The translations under genes were made by a program, and so were the position numbers. The notes beneath the pieces were generated by a model. It saw only the letters and a list, made by a program, of their open reading frames with translations. It was not told where the DNA came from and searched no databases. Of a stretch of DNA of 64,000 nt, positions 36,796 to 52,100 are shown one piece after another (positions within the stretch are counted from its first letter, which is position 1; each line of letters starts with the position of its first letter). Source of the stretch: Glandiceps talaboti (Eukaryota; Hemichordata; Enteropneusta; Spengelidae); assembly GCF_964340395.1 (NCBI RefSeq), contig NC_135564.1, forward strand, positions 5,162,861 through 5,226,860. Reading direction: 5' to 3'.

Positions 36796-37565
36796 TTTAG
36801 TATGGTGTTTTCGCAACAGACGATATTTTGTGTCAGAATTCATGATTTTAATTCTATGTAAGTCAAGTATTTACTATATATTTATAGTAACGATAATCTG
36901 AGCAAAAGGCAAAGAAGTATACTGGACTTGAAGCATTGCAAAATAAAATGAATCAAATTCCATTCCTAATAATAAGATTGTAATCAGTGATGTAGACTTG
37001 TTTATAGAACATAGCAAAATTTTGTCAAAATAAAGCCCATACACACATACTTTTAAAGTTTCAACATTTCATGATGTTTGAATTGCCAGTGTAGAAAAAG
37101 AAAAAATGTCTGTATGAGACTTTTATGAGAAAAACGATTTTTTTAGGGATATGTTATAACATGTTGAATGAGCTCCCAAAGTGAAACTTTGTGACATTTC
37201 ATTTTGAGACTGTCATTGTTCACCAAATATTACCAGTACATATCAGTCTTAATATAGTATGTGTAAAGTACAGTGTGTAAAACTGAGATTTACTTTGTTT
37301 GTTTGTTTGTTTGTTTGTTTGTAAGTAAGTCAGGGAAGGCCTCAAAGTAGAGGGTTTTCATCATTCTAGAGACACCGTTGGAGTTGCTATTTTATGCATA
37401 GTGACGTTTCAAAACATCATAAAACAACAGACACTGCACATACTGGACTTCATGCAATGATAATATGTAACTTGTGTTTAGCCAGCAAATCGTTTGTGGG
37501 ATTGACAATAGCCAACTTTTTACACATGTTATTGTGTAAAACAAAATTCCCAGGACTGGAAAATG
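36796..37565. other. Intergenic or 3' UTR of the galactosyltransferase gene
   Basis: AT-rich sequence with a short GTTT microsatellite (about 37299-37322). No gene recognised. Confidence 0.5.
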
Positions 37566-38642
37566 CTACATGAATTCGAACGTGAGATTAAAGTCGGGTC
37601 TTCCAGTCAATGTAGTTTGATTTTTCGTTGAAGAGTTGGAATTTGTCGATGGCGGAAATAGTTTTCTGCACCGTGAAAACCCTCTCTCCTCGAATAAGCG
37701 TTTCCACTGGGCTTGTAAGAACGCAACATTCAAACCATGGATGGCAAATATATAATGAACAGGGCATGGCACGTCATCAAAGGACTTTGTTCTTGTTGTG
37801 AAATAATTATAAATGTCAAAACGAACGTCGTGTGTTAAATGTACATCAAGTTTCCGCAAGCACATACCGACATACACATCTTCCCAATTTATATAGCGGA
37901 CGTGAGAGGAAATGGCGCACACATTGGCAACGACGTCCTTCGAAAGTACGTAGCCGGGCCCTTGCAAGTAATCAGGGTATCTAGACTTTGAATATACGTC
38001 TTTGGAAGTGTACCACTTGTTACTTATCTGTCTTAATACAGAAGCGTTCCTCAGGAGGTGTCCCATTGCAAGGCCATTTCTAGGTTTCATCGCCAACTCT
38101 CGTACTAGAGACAGATAGTTGACGAAGACATCGTCGTCAGTTTTCATTACATACGGGACATTTGGACAAAATTTACTGACCCATTTCAACCCCATAACTG
38201 TTTTCAAGGTTAAGTTTAGATAATTGTCCTCAAAGTTTGACAATATTATGTCTTGATATCGGCGAGATTCACGCAGGGCAGTCCACATCATTCTACTCGA
38301 ATTGTTTTGACCAAATAAAAACAATGTTACAATTCGTTTGCTATCTACATTTTTAACACTTGCCCAGGTAGACCGTATCGTTTGTCGATTCTTGACATGA
38401 TCATGCTTCGTGGTTACCAAAGTAACAAGGAAAGTATTCTGATTGTTACAGACATTCTGGGGGTTGATCATGAAAACAAAATCACTAAAATTTACCCTGA
38501 CTATGGGATTATAATTAGGGTCATGGATTATCCTCTTGTGCTGTGGAGTCGTGAACAGAAACAATAGACCCAATACGATCTCGATACACACGAGAAACAT
38601 CCCAATGGGCACTACATACTTCATGGTTTTGGCCATTCTCAT
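37566..38642 (-). CDS. Beta-1,3-galactosyltransferase family (GT31) glycosyltransferase
   Basis: A 358-residue type II Golgi membrane enzyme expected to transfer Gal or GlcNAc from a UDP-sugar in beta-1,3 linkage. Residues 9-31 form the signal anchor (VVPIGMFLVCIEIVLGLLFL). Family motifs are in order: RQTIRSTW (86-93), FLFG (108-111), EDNYLNLTLKT (138-148), the metal-binding KTDDDVF (167-173), YPDYLQGPGYVLS (222-234) and WEDVYVGMCLRKL (253-265). Several N-glycosylation sequons are present (NFS, NNSS, NLT). Length is typical for B3GALT enzymes, which are often encoded in a single exon, as here. CTTTTCCCTTCTAG just upstream (about 38659) looks like the acceptor of a 5' UTR intron. Met3 or Met7 could also start. 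The acceptor specificity (B3GALT against B3GNT) cannot be assigned. Confidence 0.93.
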   Translation of the reverse strand: MRMAKTMKYVVPIGMFLVCIEIVLGLLFLFTTPQHKRIIHDPNYNPIVRVNFSDFVFMINPQNVCNNQNTFLVTLVTTKHDHVKNRQTIRSTWASVKNVDSKRIVTLFLFGQNNSSRMMWTALRESRRYQDIILSNFEDNYLNLTLKTVMGLKWVSKFCPNVPYVMKTDDDVFVNYLSLVRELAMKPRNGLAMGHLLRNASVLRQISNKWYTSKDVYSKSRYPDYLQGPGYVLSKDVVANVCAISSHVRYINWEDVYVGMCLRKLDVHLTHDVRFDIYNYFTTRTKSFDDVPCPVHYIFAIHGLNVAFLQAQWKRLFEERGFSRCRKLFPPSTNSNSSTKNQTTLTGRPDFNLTFEFM

Positions 38643-38659
38643 TTTCCCCGAATGTTCTA

Positions 38660-40174
<1,515 letters not shown>

Positions 40175-42149
40175 AGGGGTACAGAAGTATAAGCGTGAAC
40201 AGATTTTGGTGAAGGTATCTTCAGTTGTGATGGGTAGAATGGAACGAATTAATTAGTGCTCAGTATGCCTGATAGAGAACTGACTCGGCACAGAGAGCTA
40301 CTGGATTCAAAGTACCATTCATCTCGAAACCAGTTTTTCAAGCGAATAATTGTGTTTTACACTTTGGCATTACGACATAGTAACTGATGTTACACAAAGA
40401 ATAGCAGATGGTCCATGGCCGAGACAGCATTCACTTTCTTAGGTTGACCCTATATAACCGTTTCATTCATTGATTCATACATATTCTTTAGTTCTGTGGT
40501 GCGTACTGTCACCTCTGCTTTCTTCTTACAGAGCGTTAACATGGCTGCTATCCGCCATCAACACGACCGAGGATCGAAAAGTGGGGCCAATATTGTCACC
40601 ACACCTACGCACGACTGACACTTAAGGTGTAGTAAGGGTGTGGTTTGCTAACAGTTAACATTATACAAATATTTCCGTGCTATTACAAACAAGGGAATAC
40701 TTCGGCGTGGTTTACGTTGACCGAGTTGCGGAAGAAAAGTTACTAAACTTTCTCCGTAGGCGATTACGGCTTTTGTGTACAATATGACCACACTCACCAA
40801 ATCACATATATTCTGTGTAACTTCTTGAATACGGTAGATCTAGATAACATTGACTTTGGTTACGTATACATCAGTAACAGGGTGTCCACTTTGTCTTGAC
40901 GGAGCAGTACGTGTACTAGGTATACCATTGATACCTATCACGTGACAAGGACAGTGGTCAATGATCTGCGTACACCTTTTTTAGTACGATATACGTCACG
41001 GTGATATACAAAAGAGCTGCAGCTGCTTGAACACACACATCTACACAGGCATAAATGTACACATGTACACACGACTCAGTAAGAACCACAGAACGAATAA
41101 GGCAACAGACTGTTTATCTATATACTTTAATAGGCAACGATATTCACCCTGTCAGTCAATGAACCCCAACAATCAATCAATCAATCACTCACTCACTCAA
41201 TCAATCAATCAATCAATCAATCATGAAACGAGTGGGCTGAGATATTACAATTGATTCAATCGTACACATGTAATTACAACATTCCGTTCACCTTTCTGAT
41301 TATTTAAGTTTCATTAGTGTGTACATTTGTTTCACGGAGCTTTTTAGATAACGTTAAGTGTGTTTGAGCAGTGTCGAGGACTAAACAGAAGTTTCCACTA
41401 AAATATTATAATCAAATTAAAGTTGGAGGGTAGATAAAAACGAATCATTTTGTTTACAATTGTAGACAATTTCAACGTACGTTGTCTAGATACGTTTTGC
41501 AAATTGACACATAAAAACCCCTACCCGATCTTCCATGACTGATTTTCATGATCATACTGTGTATATATTGCACTGTTTTGTATAATTTTACGAGTAGATT
41601 TAGACTGATATAACTTGCGCTGAGCACTGATGTTTCTACGATTCTTCCAAACTCTTCCCTTCTATCTATTATCAGTTTTGGCTTCAGAATATTTTAGCAT
41701 GAACTAACACGATAACATGACGTGAAATGATAGGAGACTCAGTCTTTATTTGACATTTTGTCTAATGTTCTTACAATTGATTGCTTTGAAGTGTTTTATT
41801 TTACCAAAAGCAGACACGTTGTGTTTAGTTGTTGATACTTTACTTGCAATGAATTTCGCAATGCTATAGCTTTTCTGTTCGATACAACCACGCAGAAACC
41901 AACAAGAAACTGCATGTGCCACTCTTCGAAAGGTCGCATTTTTTGTCATTTAAAGGTATTGCAACTCCACGCGGACATTCAGGCGCCAATGGAAGGACTA
42001 AAAATTTAACACACTTTACATTTGGTATTCGTAGTCACAGTTTTGTCATGTGTAGGGATCAGTAGATTTGAGTGACGTATATTGTATGTTTTGGATGTAT
42101 ATCAGGCAATGCATAATTATACTATCTATAGTAGTTCGTGTTTGTTTTT
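40175..42149. other. Intergenic region and 3' flank of the proline-rich gene
   Basis: It includes a short AATC repeat (about 41170-41222). The minus-strand motif AATAAA at about 41746-41751 could be the poly(A) signal of the gene that stops at 42150. No other gene seen. Confidence 0.45.
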
Positions 42150-44059
<1,910 letters not shown>

Positions 44060-46170
44060 GCTGTAGTTTAATGAAAAAGATAGAACGTACTATAAAATAA
44101 TAGGTCATCATGATTATTATCTATTTCTAGACCGCCTGCTGGTAACGTGTTCTGTCAGGACTGCCGCCACTCAACGATTTGAAGAATCTTTTTCTAAAGC
44201 AGTTTTTACTTCCGAGAGCGAAAATTACTCCCGAAATGTTACCTTTGATATTAAAAGCGAAGTAAACTAACTTCCCATCCGTAGAGGCCGCTGTTGTATA
44301 TGCCTCATGAATCTCAATCTGTTCACTGTAACTTACAATAACAATTACATATAGCTAGCGGTAAAGGGCAAAGGTTGAAACAACGTCCATCGTCATCGAC
44401 ACTGAATCTCTACACGACCCGCTCTACACGACCCTGCATGGGTCGCACTGACCTTTCAGCTTCGTTTCCATAAACATTAATATGTACAATAGGAGAAGAT
44501 TACACTTGGATCATTAAAAATTACTTCCACTGCAGTCACAGTGTCAACCCTTCCTTATACTACCTGTGCTGATTGCTTCGTACAGAACATAAAATGCGTT
44601 TATGTATGATTACTTTATCTGTTTATTTTACTATTAGTATTAGCATTACTTTGTGTATTGAGTAGATATTTTCTGACGACTTGGTTACTAGGATATTTCA
44701 TAATGTTGTGGAACTGGCCTTGAAACATAATCTTTATTTATTTATTAAACTGGGCATAGACCCTCCACAGGGTCTATATGAACAGGGTGGATGTTACGTT
44801 TGTAGTACAGGCACGTAGCAATATACCCTGTATATGTGAACGGCCATGATGGACAGCCAAACAAAGTCTTCTCCGCAGACCCGGATGTATAGTCCTAAGT
44901 TTCTCAAATAATTTCAAGTTCTCCATTATTAATTAAGAATCTGATAGCAATTGTGAGAATCCTTAGCAACCCAAATTAATGTCAACATGTAAAGGCCTCA
45001 AAAAGAAGTCCATGTAGAATGATAATTAGCTGTCTGAACCATTTCTAGTTTTGAACACTTTGATGTTGTCAAATGAACTTGACAGTGTTATTGATTATGA
45101 CAAATTAATATCCCTTCCCTGTTCCTTTACTTGTTACTGTACATGTACAATGTTAGAATCGAGTTCTAGACTCCGTCTACCAGCAGGACTATCATTACAA
45201 TAGATCTGTAATGATAGTATATATCTTTAATGTGGCTATGGTCGGCTGCATAAAATACAATATACTACAGTAACTGATTTAACATTTGACGCCACAATAT
45301 CAAATCTTTTATTGTTAAGGTTTAAAAATAATCAACATATTTCTCTGAGTTGTTTCTTACATGAAAATACAGACCACTTCCCCGGCGATTGACCCGTAAC
45401 CGAGGCTACATTACGGTCGTACCTCCCCATGTTTTCCTATGGGGTTTCCCCCTCCCCCGTATCTTTCCTCTCAGTTAATAGCTCTACATATTTCTCAACG
45501 ATGCAAGGCAGTATTTGAGGATTTAAACCCTCCAAAATTAAAGCAAGATGTGTTAGAAACTTATACTGAAACAAGTAATCTTGTCTTTCTGTCTAAATCA
45601 GGTGATTACATATCACTGACAAAGAACTCAAACGAAAACACTTACCTGTTAACGTTCCCCAAGTTTTCAACTCAGATACTCAGAAATTTTCAAATACTTT
45701 TACGTAGTCTATTCTCAAAGATGTCAGTGTTAATTTTTGACGTGATTTCGTCTAAATCGGACGCAAAAAAAGAAAGGATTTTGTGTTTTCTCTGGAGACT
45801 GAATTCCGCTTCGACAAATGTTCTTCTCTTTTTCCCTAAATATCAATGATTAACTGGAAGACCTCGATGTTACGTAACGGTGACATCGCTGATTGGGGTC
45901 TAGGTGTGGCTGTGTTTGGTTGACAAACGTTGACGTCATTTTAATAACTGACACATTACAAGAGGATACGTAAGTCTTGACCTCGGATAATACAGGGACA
46001 ATTAAAATGGCGATTTAGTGCCAGGATATCAGGATGAATGTGAAGACGAGAACGCTTTTTGATGAATTAATGTGGTTTTATTATGTAGCCATTGTGATGT
46101 AACACGTTTCTGTCTGTGTATGATCATACCCTGTAGGGTCTATGGTATGATAAAATAAATGAGTTTGTAC
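44060..46170. other. Upstream/intergenic region, no gene
   Basis: 44060-44480 is the likely 5' flank of the proline-rich gene and contains moderate CG content. A palindrome (TAGACCCTCCACAGGGTCTA) is at about 44757-44776. A 136-codon plus ORF at 45439-45849 has no domain, and I do not call it. Confidence 0.45.
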
Positions 46171-46340
46171 ATGTATGTATGTATGTATGTATGTATGTAT
46201 GTATGTATGTATGTATGTATGTATGTATGTATGTATGTATGTATGTATGTATGTATGTATGTATGTATGTATGTGTGTGTGCGTGCGTGCGTGCGTGCGT
46301 GCGTGCGTGTGTGCGTGCGTGCGTGCGTGCGAGTGTGTGC
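46168..46340. repeat. (ATGT)n-(GTGC)n microsatellite
   Basis: ATGT repeats to about 46273, then GTGC repeats to about 46330. A short AATC repeat follows at 46395-46428. Confidence 0.98.
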
Positions 46341-46392
46341 GTGACTGTGTGTGTGTGGTGCCTGATGGATCCATCGATCGATCAATAATAAT

Positions 46393-46425
<33 letters not shown>

Positions 46426-46429
46426 GCAA

Positions 46430-48855
46430 TCAGATTTTTTAAACCAACGACTGCCATAAACACGCCAATCAACGCAAAAAAGGTAAACATTATCAGTCAT
46501 TTTGTATATTTATTTTATAACCAACAAGTATTACAACTTGATCATGTTCATGTTCAGCTCAGATTTAAATAATCCAGTACTTAAAATTACCCATTTGTAC
46601 ATGCGGCAGATCACGTGATATATTATTGAACTGTAACCAGGACAGCTGCAAACTATTGACTAGATTTTGCCCGATTCTTCAAATCTGTGTTAAAATTAAA
46701 AACTGATTTTTATAACATGGGTTAGGTTATATAAAAAAGTTTTGATTGGTAACTAACTAGGCACTTTATATAGTTACTGTTAAATTATTGAGTATTACAT
46801 AGTTCACTGACTAAACGCTACGATTATACCATTGGTCCGGGCAGTCACAAAATCACACAAGAACATAACAACACAGAGCAAGGTAACTTGAAACTTAGAA
46901 AATATTTTATACACAGCAAAGTATAGTCTATCAGTTGTCACTATCGTTTTGTGCTAAATAGTGTATAAGACATCATTAAGATCTACATTTTGGCTATCTC
47001 TATATTTCATACTGCATTCTAACATTGAAAAAAACCCAAAGTAACTGAACTCATTATAAACAGCGCCACCAATTGATTCAGTCGGTGAGAGGTTCACCAG
47101 TATAATGTTGGTGTTCTGCCCTATTCTTCAATTTTTTTTAACAATGAGAGAGAAAACAAATACTTGGACACTTGACATTTGGATTTCGGAAAGTTCGTTA
47201 TCTTTCGCCGGCATGTGATGGCGCTGTTTATTGTTATTGTATTTTTGTCACGCAAACAACTTGAAGTCTCGTGACGTAAGGAAGTAAATATCCCATTTTA
47301 TATACAAACTCACTATGGAATTTGAATAAAGGTGTTCATCTCACAAACGATTATTGAATACTAGCAAATCTAATAAAGTTTCATAAGTTTAAGAATAATT
47401 ACACTTTTTCCTGTTATTCTATATGATTTATTGATTGTAAATTTTGCAATGCACGGGCAGTGAACCTAACTAAGAAATGTGAAAAAAAGTGATGAAAAGT
47501 AACATTTCCATGAAAAAGATACGTATACGATGACACCATTACCATAAATCTTGAATGGGATTACATGTATATATCCCGCTTAACTTGATTGGTTAGCCAG
47601 TCTACAAAAGCTGGATTTTATCCAATCACAAATCACAGTTCAAAATACGTAAGAAAATTATTAAGATTCCACATCAACAAAATATACATAATATGAGTGT
47701 GAATAAAAAATATGGGTTATTACCGATATTTAGATATTATACCCCAATATATTTCTTCGTTCTATTAGTAGGGAAATACGAGTGACCTAAGGGGGCGTTG
47801 TCACTACGAGTCGCTCACCACGAGTAATCAAGTTTTCCGGATAAATGAAGTGAAATATTGGAATGATATGTAATTAAAATACATCCCCAAGAATAACCTA
47901 TGAAGAACAGGGGAAATAATGTCGATTTGGATCCTTCGATCACCGCAAAACCAGTGACGTAAGCACGGGTTGTCATGACGTAGAACGACTAGGATATATA
48001 ATCCATATTTTCTGTTCAAGGACAATAACTTGGCTTGAGTATGGTATAAATGTGGATCGTTTGATTGTTACTGTACGGTTGACAAATAAAGCATACATTT
48101 ATTTCAATTTTCACTAAAATTCTGAACAGAAAAAATATAATCCAACAAACGTTTCGGTTTTACGGGATGTAGATGTTCCATTTCATGGCACCAGGTCCTA
48201 ATTTGGTTATCACAAATTTCAAATACCTGATTAACATAACATTTGCATATTAATTAATATGCTAATGCAAAGCTGATTAACGTATGCGATTAATAACTAA
48301 AATGGTCCGATATTAGTGTAAACGACAAAAATATTGTACCGGCCAGGATATTTTCAATAATTATAAAGCTAGTATCGATAAACTGTGTTTACAGTGAAAT
48401 CACTGAATGGAATCAAGTTCTAAGGGGCTAGTATGTTGAAACTGTATGAAGGATCGAGAAAAGAATTCTAAGGATGAAATGAGAACATACAAATGTTAAG
48501 TGTCGTCGATGCCTTTTAACAACTTAGGAGGAGTGTGTAAACCTGGTAAAAACGTTAAATATAGCAACAGGGATTTCGAAGTCGTTGACAATGTGTTCAA
48601 AACTAACATTGCCACTGGGGGTCGTTCCTCCACACAGTCTATAATAGTCCAAGGGGTATGACCTATATATGAATGGCATGTTACTGGCCTCACCGATGAC
48701 ACTTGGGGCGCAGTCCCCCCTTCACCAAAAGTCCGCCAATGCTTGCAAACTCTTTGCGTCACCCACATCGAAGGAAAATTAAATTGAAGTGTGGTGTTGA
48801 TTAGCTAGAGTTTGTATTTAAAGCAAACGTGAAGAAGACAGAGAGCATCGGACAG
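46430..48855. other. Intergenic, no gene recognised
   Basis: AT-rich sequence downstream of the lectin receptor. A fragment related to the small inverted-repeat element at 49916 lies at about 47767-47815 (GAAATACGAGTGACCTAAGG). No exon was supported. Confidence 0.5.
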
Positions 48856-48887
48856 TTTATTTTTAACAATTTACAAGCCTGGTAGTC

Positions 48888-49123
48888 TTAGACAAGTGGT
48901 TTATCGGTGTATGGTGTCGTGCTTATATCATCGCGATATTTCGCGGACTCTTGGGGATTCTCAGTAATTCGAATATCCACAGAGTCGGGTTCCATGTTTT
49001 GCATGCCAGAATACTTCACTCGTACGGGTCTGTTCTTACGGCAATACTTCTGATAGCCCCTTACCATGAAGACAATGGCAATTATGATAATGACTGCAAG
49101 TACGATGGAACCGAGAATTACGA
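48888..49123 (-). CDS. Transmembrane and cytoplasmic exon of the lectin receptor
   Basis: Acceptor CCATTTTAG, then a 20-residue hydrophobic helix, a basic stop-transfer stretch (YQKYCRKNRPVRVK) and a polar tail. The tail has YSGM (a possible SH2 or sorting motif) but no ITAM or ITIM. The TAA... poly(A) signal candidate AATAAA is at 48857-48862 on the minus strand, only about 26 nt after the stop. Confidence 0.85.
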
Positions 49124-52100
49124 CTAAAATGGAAAAAAAAAAGAACAAAAAATTTCGTTGAAAAATAATCACTTACAATAATGTTACGTTTCACTCCAGC
49201 CAAAACTATGAGTCAATCTATCAACACTCACTGAGGGGTGTGTATACTAAGGCAAGCAGTTCATATTGAGACATAGCGTGTATACTCATATACCAACCAA
49301 TGTAAGCATTCATTCATGAAAATTTGTACTTTTTACTGATAAAAAATTCAACCTCCAGTTGCAGTTCAGTAACACACTCATCCATTTAACTTCCCCTTGA
49401 TACTGTTTGAAATGCCCCTAGAAAAGTATATATATTTTTATTTCATCAAATGCAACAAACACAAGCTAGTGTAATATTACTTACAGTCTTTGCTTGCCGA
49501 AGAATCAGGTACTTGGTCCTCGTCTGAAAAAGTTGAAATCAAGGATTGAAATATATTTTTTAAAGTGTTTTTCTTGAATAAGTTTTAAATCAATGTTCAA
49601 TGTAGATAACAGTCTGCCATTTTTAAATATCTAAAGCTGAACAAATTCGAGTAATGTCTTCATTACTCCAACACTTGCCTAGTATTTCGCTATGACACAG
49701 AAAAAAAACAACAGTTTAAAGTTACTGAAATTCTGTTTTCCTTAGGCCCAATAATTTATTAAAAGAATTGCAAGAGAAAACTATCTCAACATTATCAGTC
49801 GCGGATTCACTCTAAAAAAATTTCAAATCATTTAAGTTCAAAACTTAAACAACTTACACTCAAATTATATAAATGATGTATATATGTTATTTACCAATAC
49901 CTTTCATTGTTCAGTCAAGGAAAATACGAGTGACCTAAGGGGCCTTGTCACTATGAGTCAACAGACAGTTTAAGCCCCTAAGGTCACTAGTATTTCTTGG
50001 TTGAACGAAGACAAATATTTGGGTATGGTATGATTATACCTCCTCTGACATAATTTAGGAAAAATCGAACGTTTTGGCCATATTTCTGGTTCGAACGCGT
50101 ATAACTTGGGTTGCCTGATGAGATACACATATGTCCTCAAACATCTCTAGGAACACCGATCTGATTAAAATCAGGTGTGGTATTAAACTAGGCTTTATTT
50201 CTTTATTTACGTATACTTTATTTTGTTATTCGGGGAATGGTCGCCTTCTACCCAAGGAAGGTGGCGATCACGCTTGGAACAACAAAATCGAAAACAAACG
50301 GCACAAAACGAAAGAAAGAGCCAAGAAAAAGAAATCGATCCGTATTCACCACATCAGATTTTAATCAGATTGGAAACATCCAAAACAAATTTAAGACCAA
50401 TCTGCCTCACAAGCAGTATTAAAGATACGACGTAGTCCCGCGTAGTGTGTCGCTCTACCACTCTGAGCTCCCGCGTAAAGAGAAGACGACAGGGGCTGAA
50501 TGACACGTCGTCTACCCAACGGATCTTGAGTTTCTTTTGACTATAACTTTACAGCAGTTTTTGGACGCCGTTGGCATTACAAAATGGGAATTGTTGTTTA
50601 ACTGCACAAATTAGTCATCTATCTTCAAGCATATTATACTCACATGGCGGTTGTTCATATTCACACACATATTGTTCAAGTTTGTCGCAGCCGTGGTCGT
50701 TAAAACCTTGAGTTTCCTTGCGTATGGTAACACAGCTATCGCTCTCACTACTTGGGTTGCCCACAGACCAAGTATTGTTATATTTCAGGGGTTTACCGTT
50801 TGACCACTGCCAGATTGTAGGCTTGTCACTGACTCTTCTAAGACCAATCCACGTGCCATGCTTTTTATTGTCAACTGTGATAGGAAGAGAGATGTGACAA
50901 TTTCAAAATGGTAAATTTATTATGGTGTTGACCTATAACCCCTTGTGTGTTAGTTATCATAGTCTAGTTCCTATACAGTATCGTTACGATTATATTAATC
51001 ATTAATACCTTCACTCACATACCACAGTTGGCAACCAGACTATAGTTACCATAACTTCGACGTTTGAAAAGGCACAATTTATAACTGTGTGGCCTTCTGT
51101 GGTTACTTTGTTTGATACAGAAGTATGTTGTTTCATAAACTTCCAACTATAGTAAGGATATAATCAGCCTGTAATCAAGATTGTGAACACTGGGTGGGCA
51201 GTCACTTCAGGAAGACTTGCTACCAGAACCTCTGCCCCACCATGAATGTATTTGCAACTACCTGTACTATACATATCGAAACAAGAGTTTCTACTTGTGT
51301 CTATATCTTGATAAGTTGAAAGCTGGCTCGCCGCAGTAGTAAATATGTTTTAATTTGCGTTTTTGAATTGTATATTCCAAGTGCCGTATTGGAAATGTGA
51401 CATCACTTACTTTGGATGAGTAAGAAATTTAAGGGTGCATCTCAAAGAAAAATGGTATTCGTTAAATTGTTTGGCTGTATCACAGTATTGGCTATACTCA
51501 ATTCTATACTCATTGTAAATGTAATATGACACTTACATTCACTTCTGTATTTGATTTCCTCTTCAATCCAGTCGTATTCTTCTCGTGTTTCTAAATTGGC
51601 CAGGGTGGCACCCCCGTGTAGACTATCACAGTGAGTTACTGCCTCTCCGTGTTCTTTGACGTTCTCACTGCCAGCAAAATAGTAGCACGAGCCTTCCCAA
51701 TGGATCCAACCAGATTCGCAGGGGTGGCGCTCTATTTTTCGAAGAAGAAAATATATGAACTTTAATATTATAACTCACATGTTGCACGACCTCAATCGAC
51801 TACAGCGTGTTCCCGGAAAGCGAGCAAACAGATAGATTGATAAACACAGAGAGAAGTACAGGGTGGTGTTGTGTCGCCTCGTGGCTATTGATTTACACAT
51901 TATAAAGTTCCTTCCAAAATGAATGTCATGATCACAGCCCTGTACATTGCACACTAATTGCCTTTAGCAGAGATCTATATTGGCACAAGTGTCCAATGTA
52001 ACTCCCTCATTTCAACTCCCAGGGAAGCCTACAATCAAGGTACTGTAAGCGCATAAATAAGTTAAAGCAATCCACATGCCAATATCTGCCCTACCAGGTG

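Noticed and set aside
45439-45849. 136-codon plus ORF
   Set aside because: No recognisable domain or splice context. It could be an unknown gene but nothing supports it.
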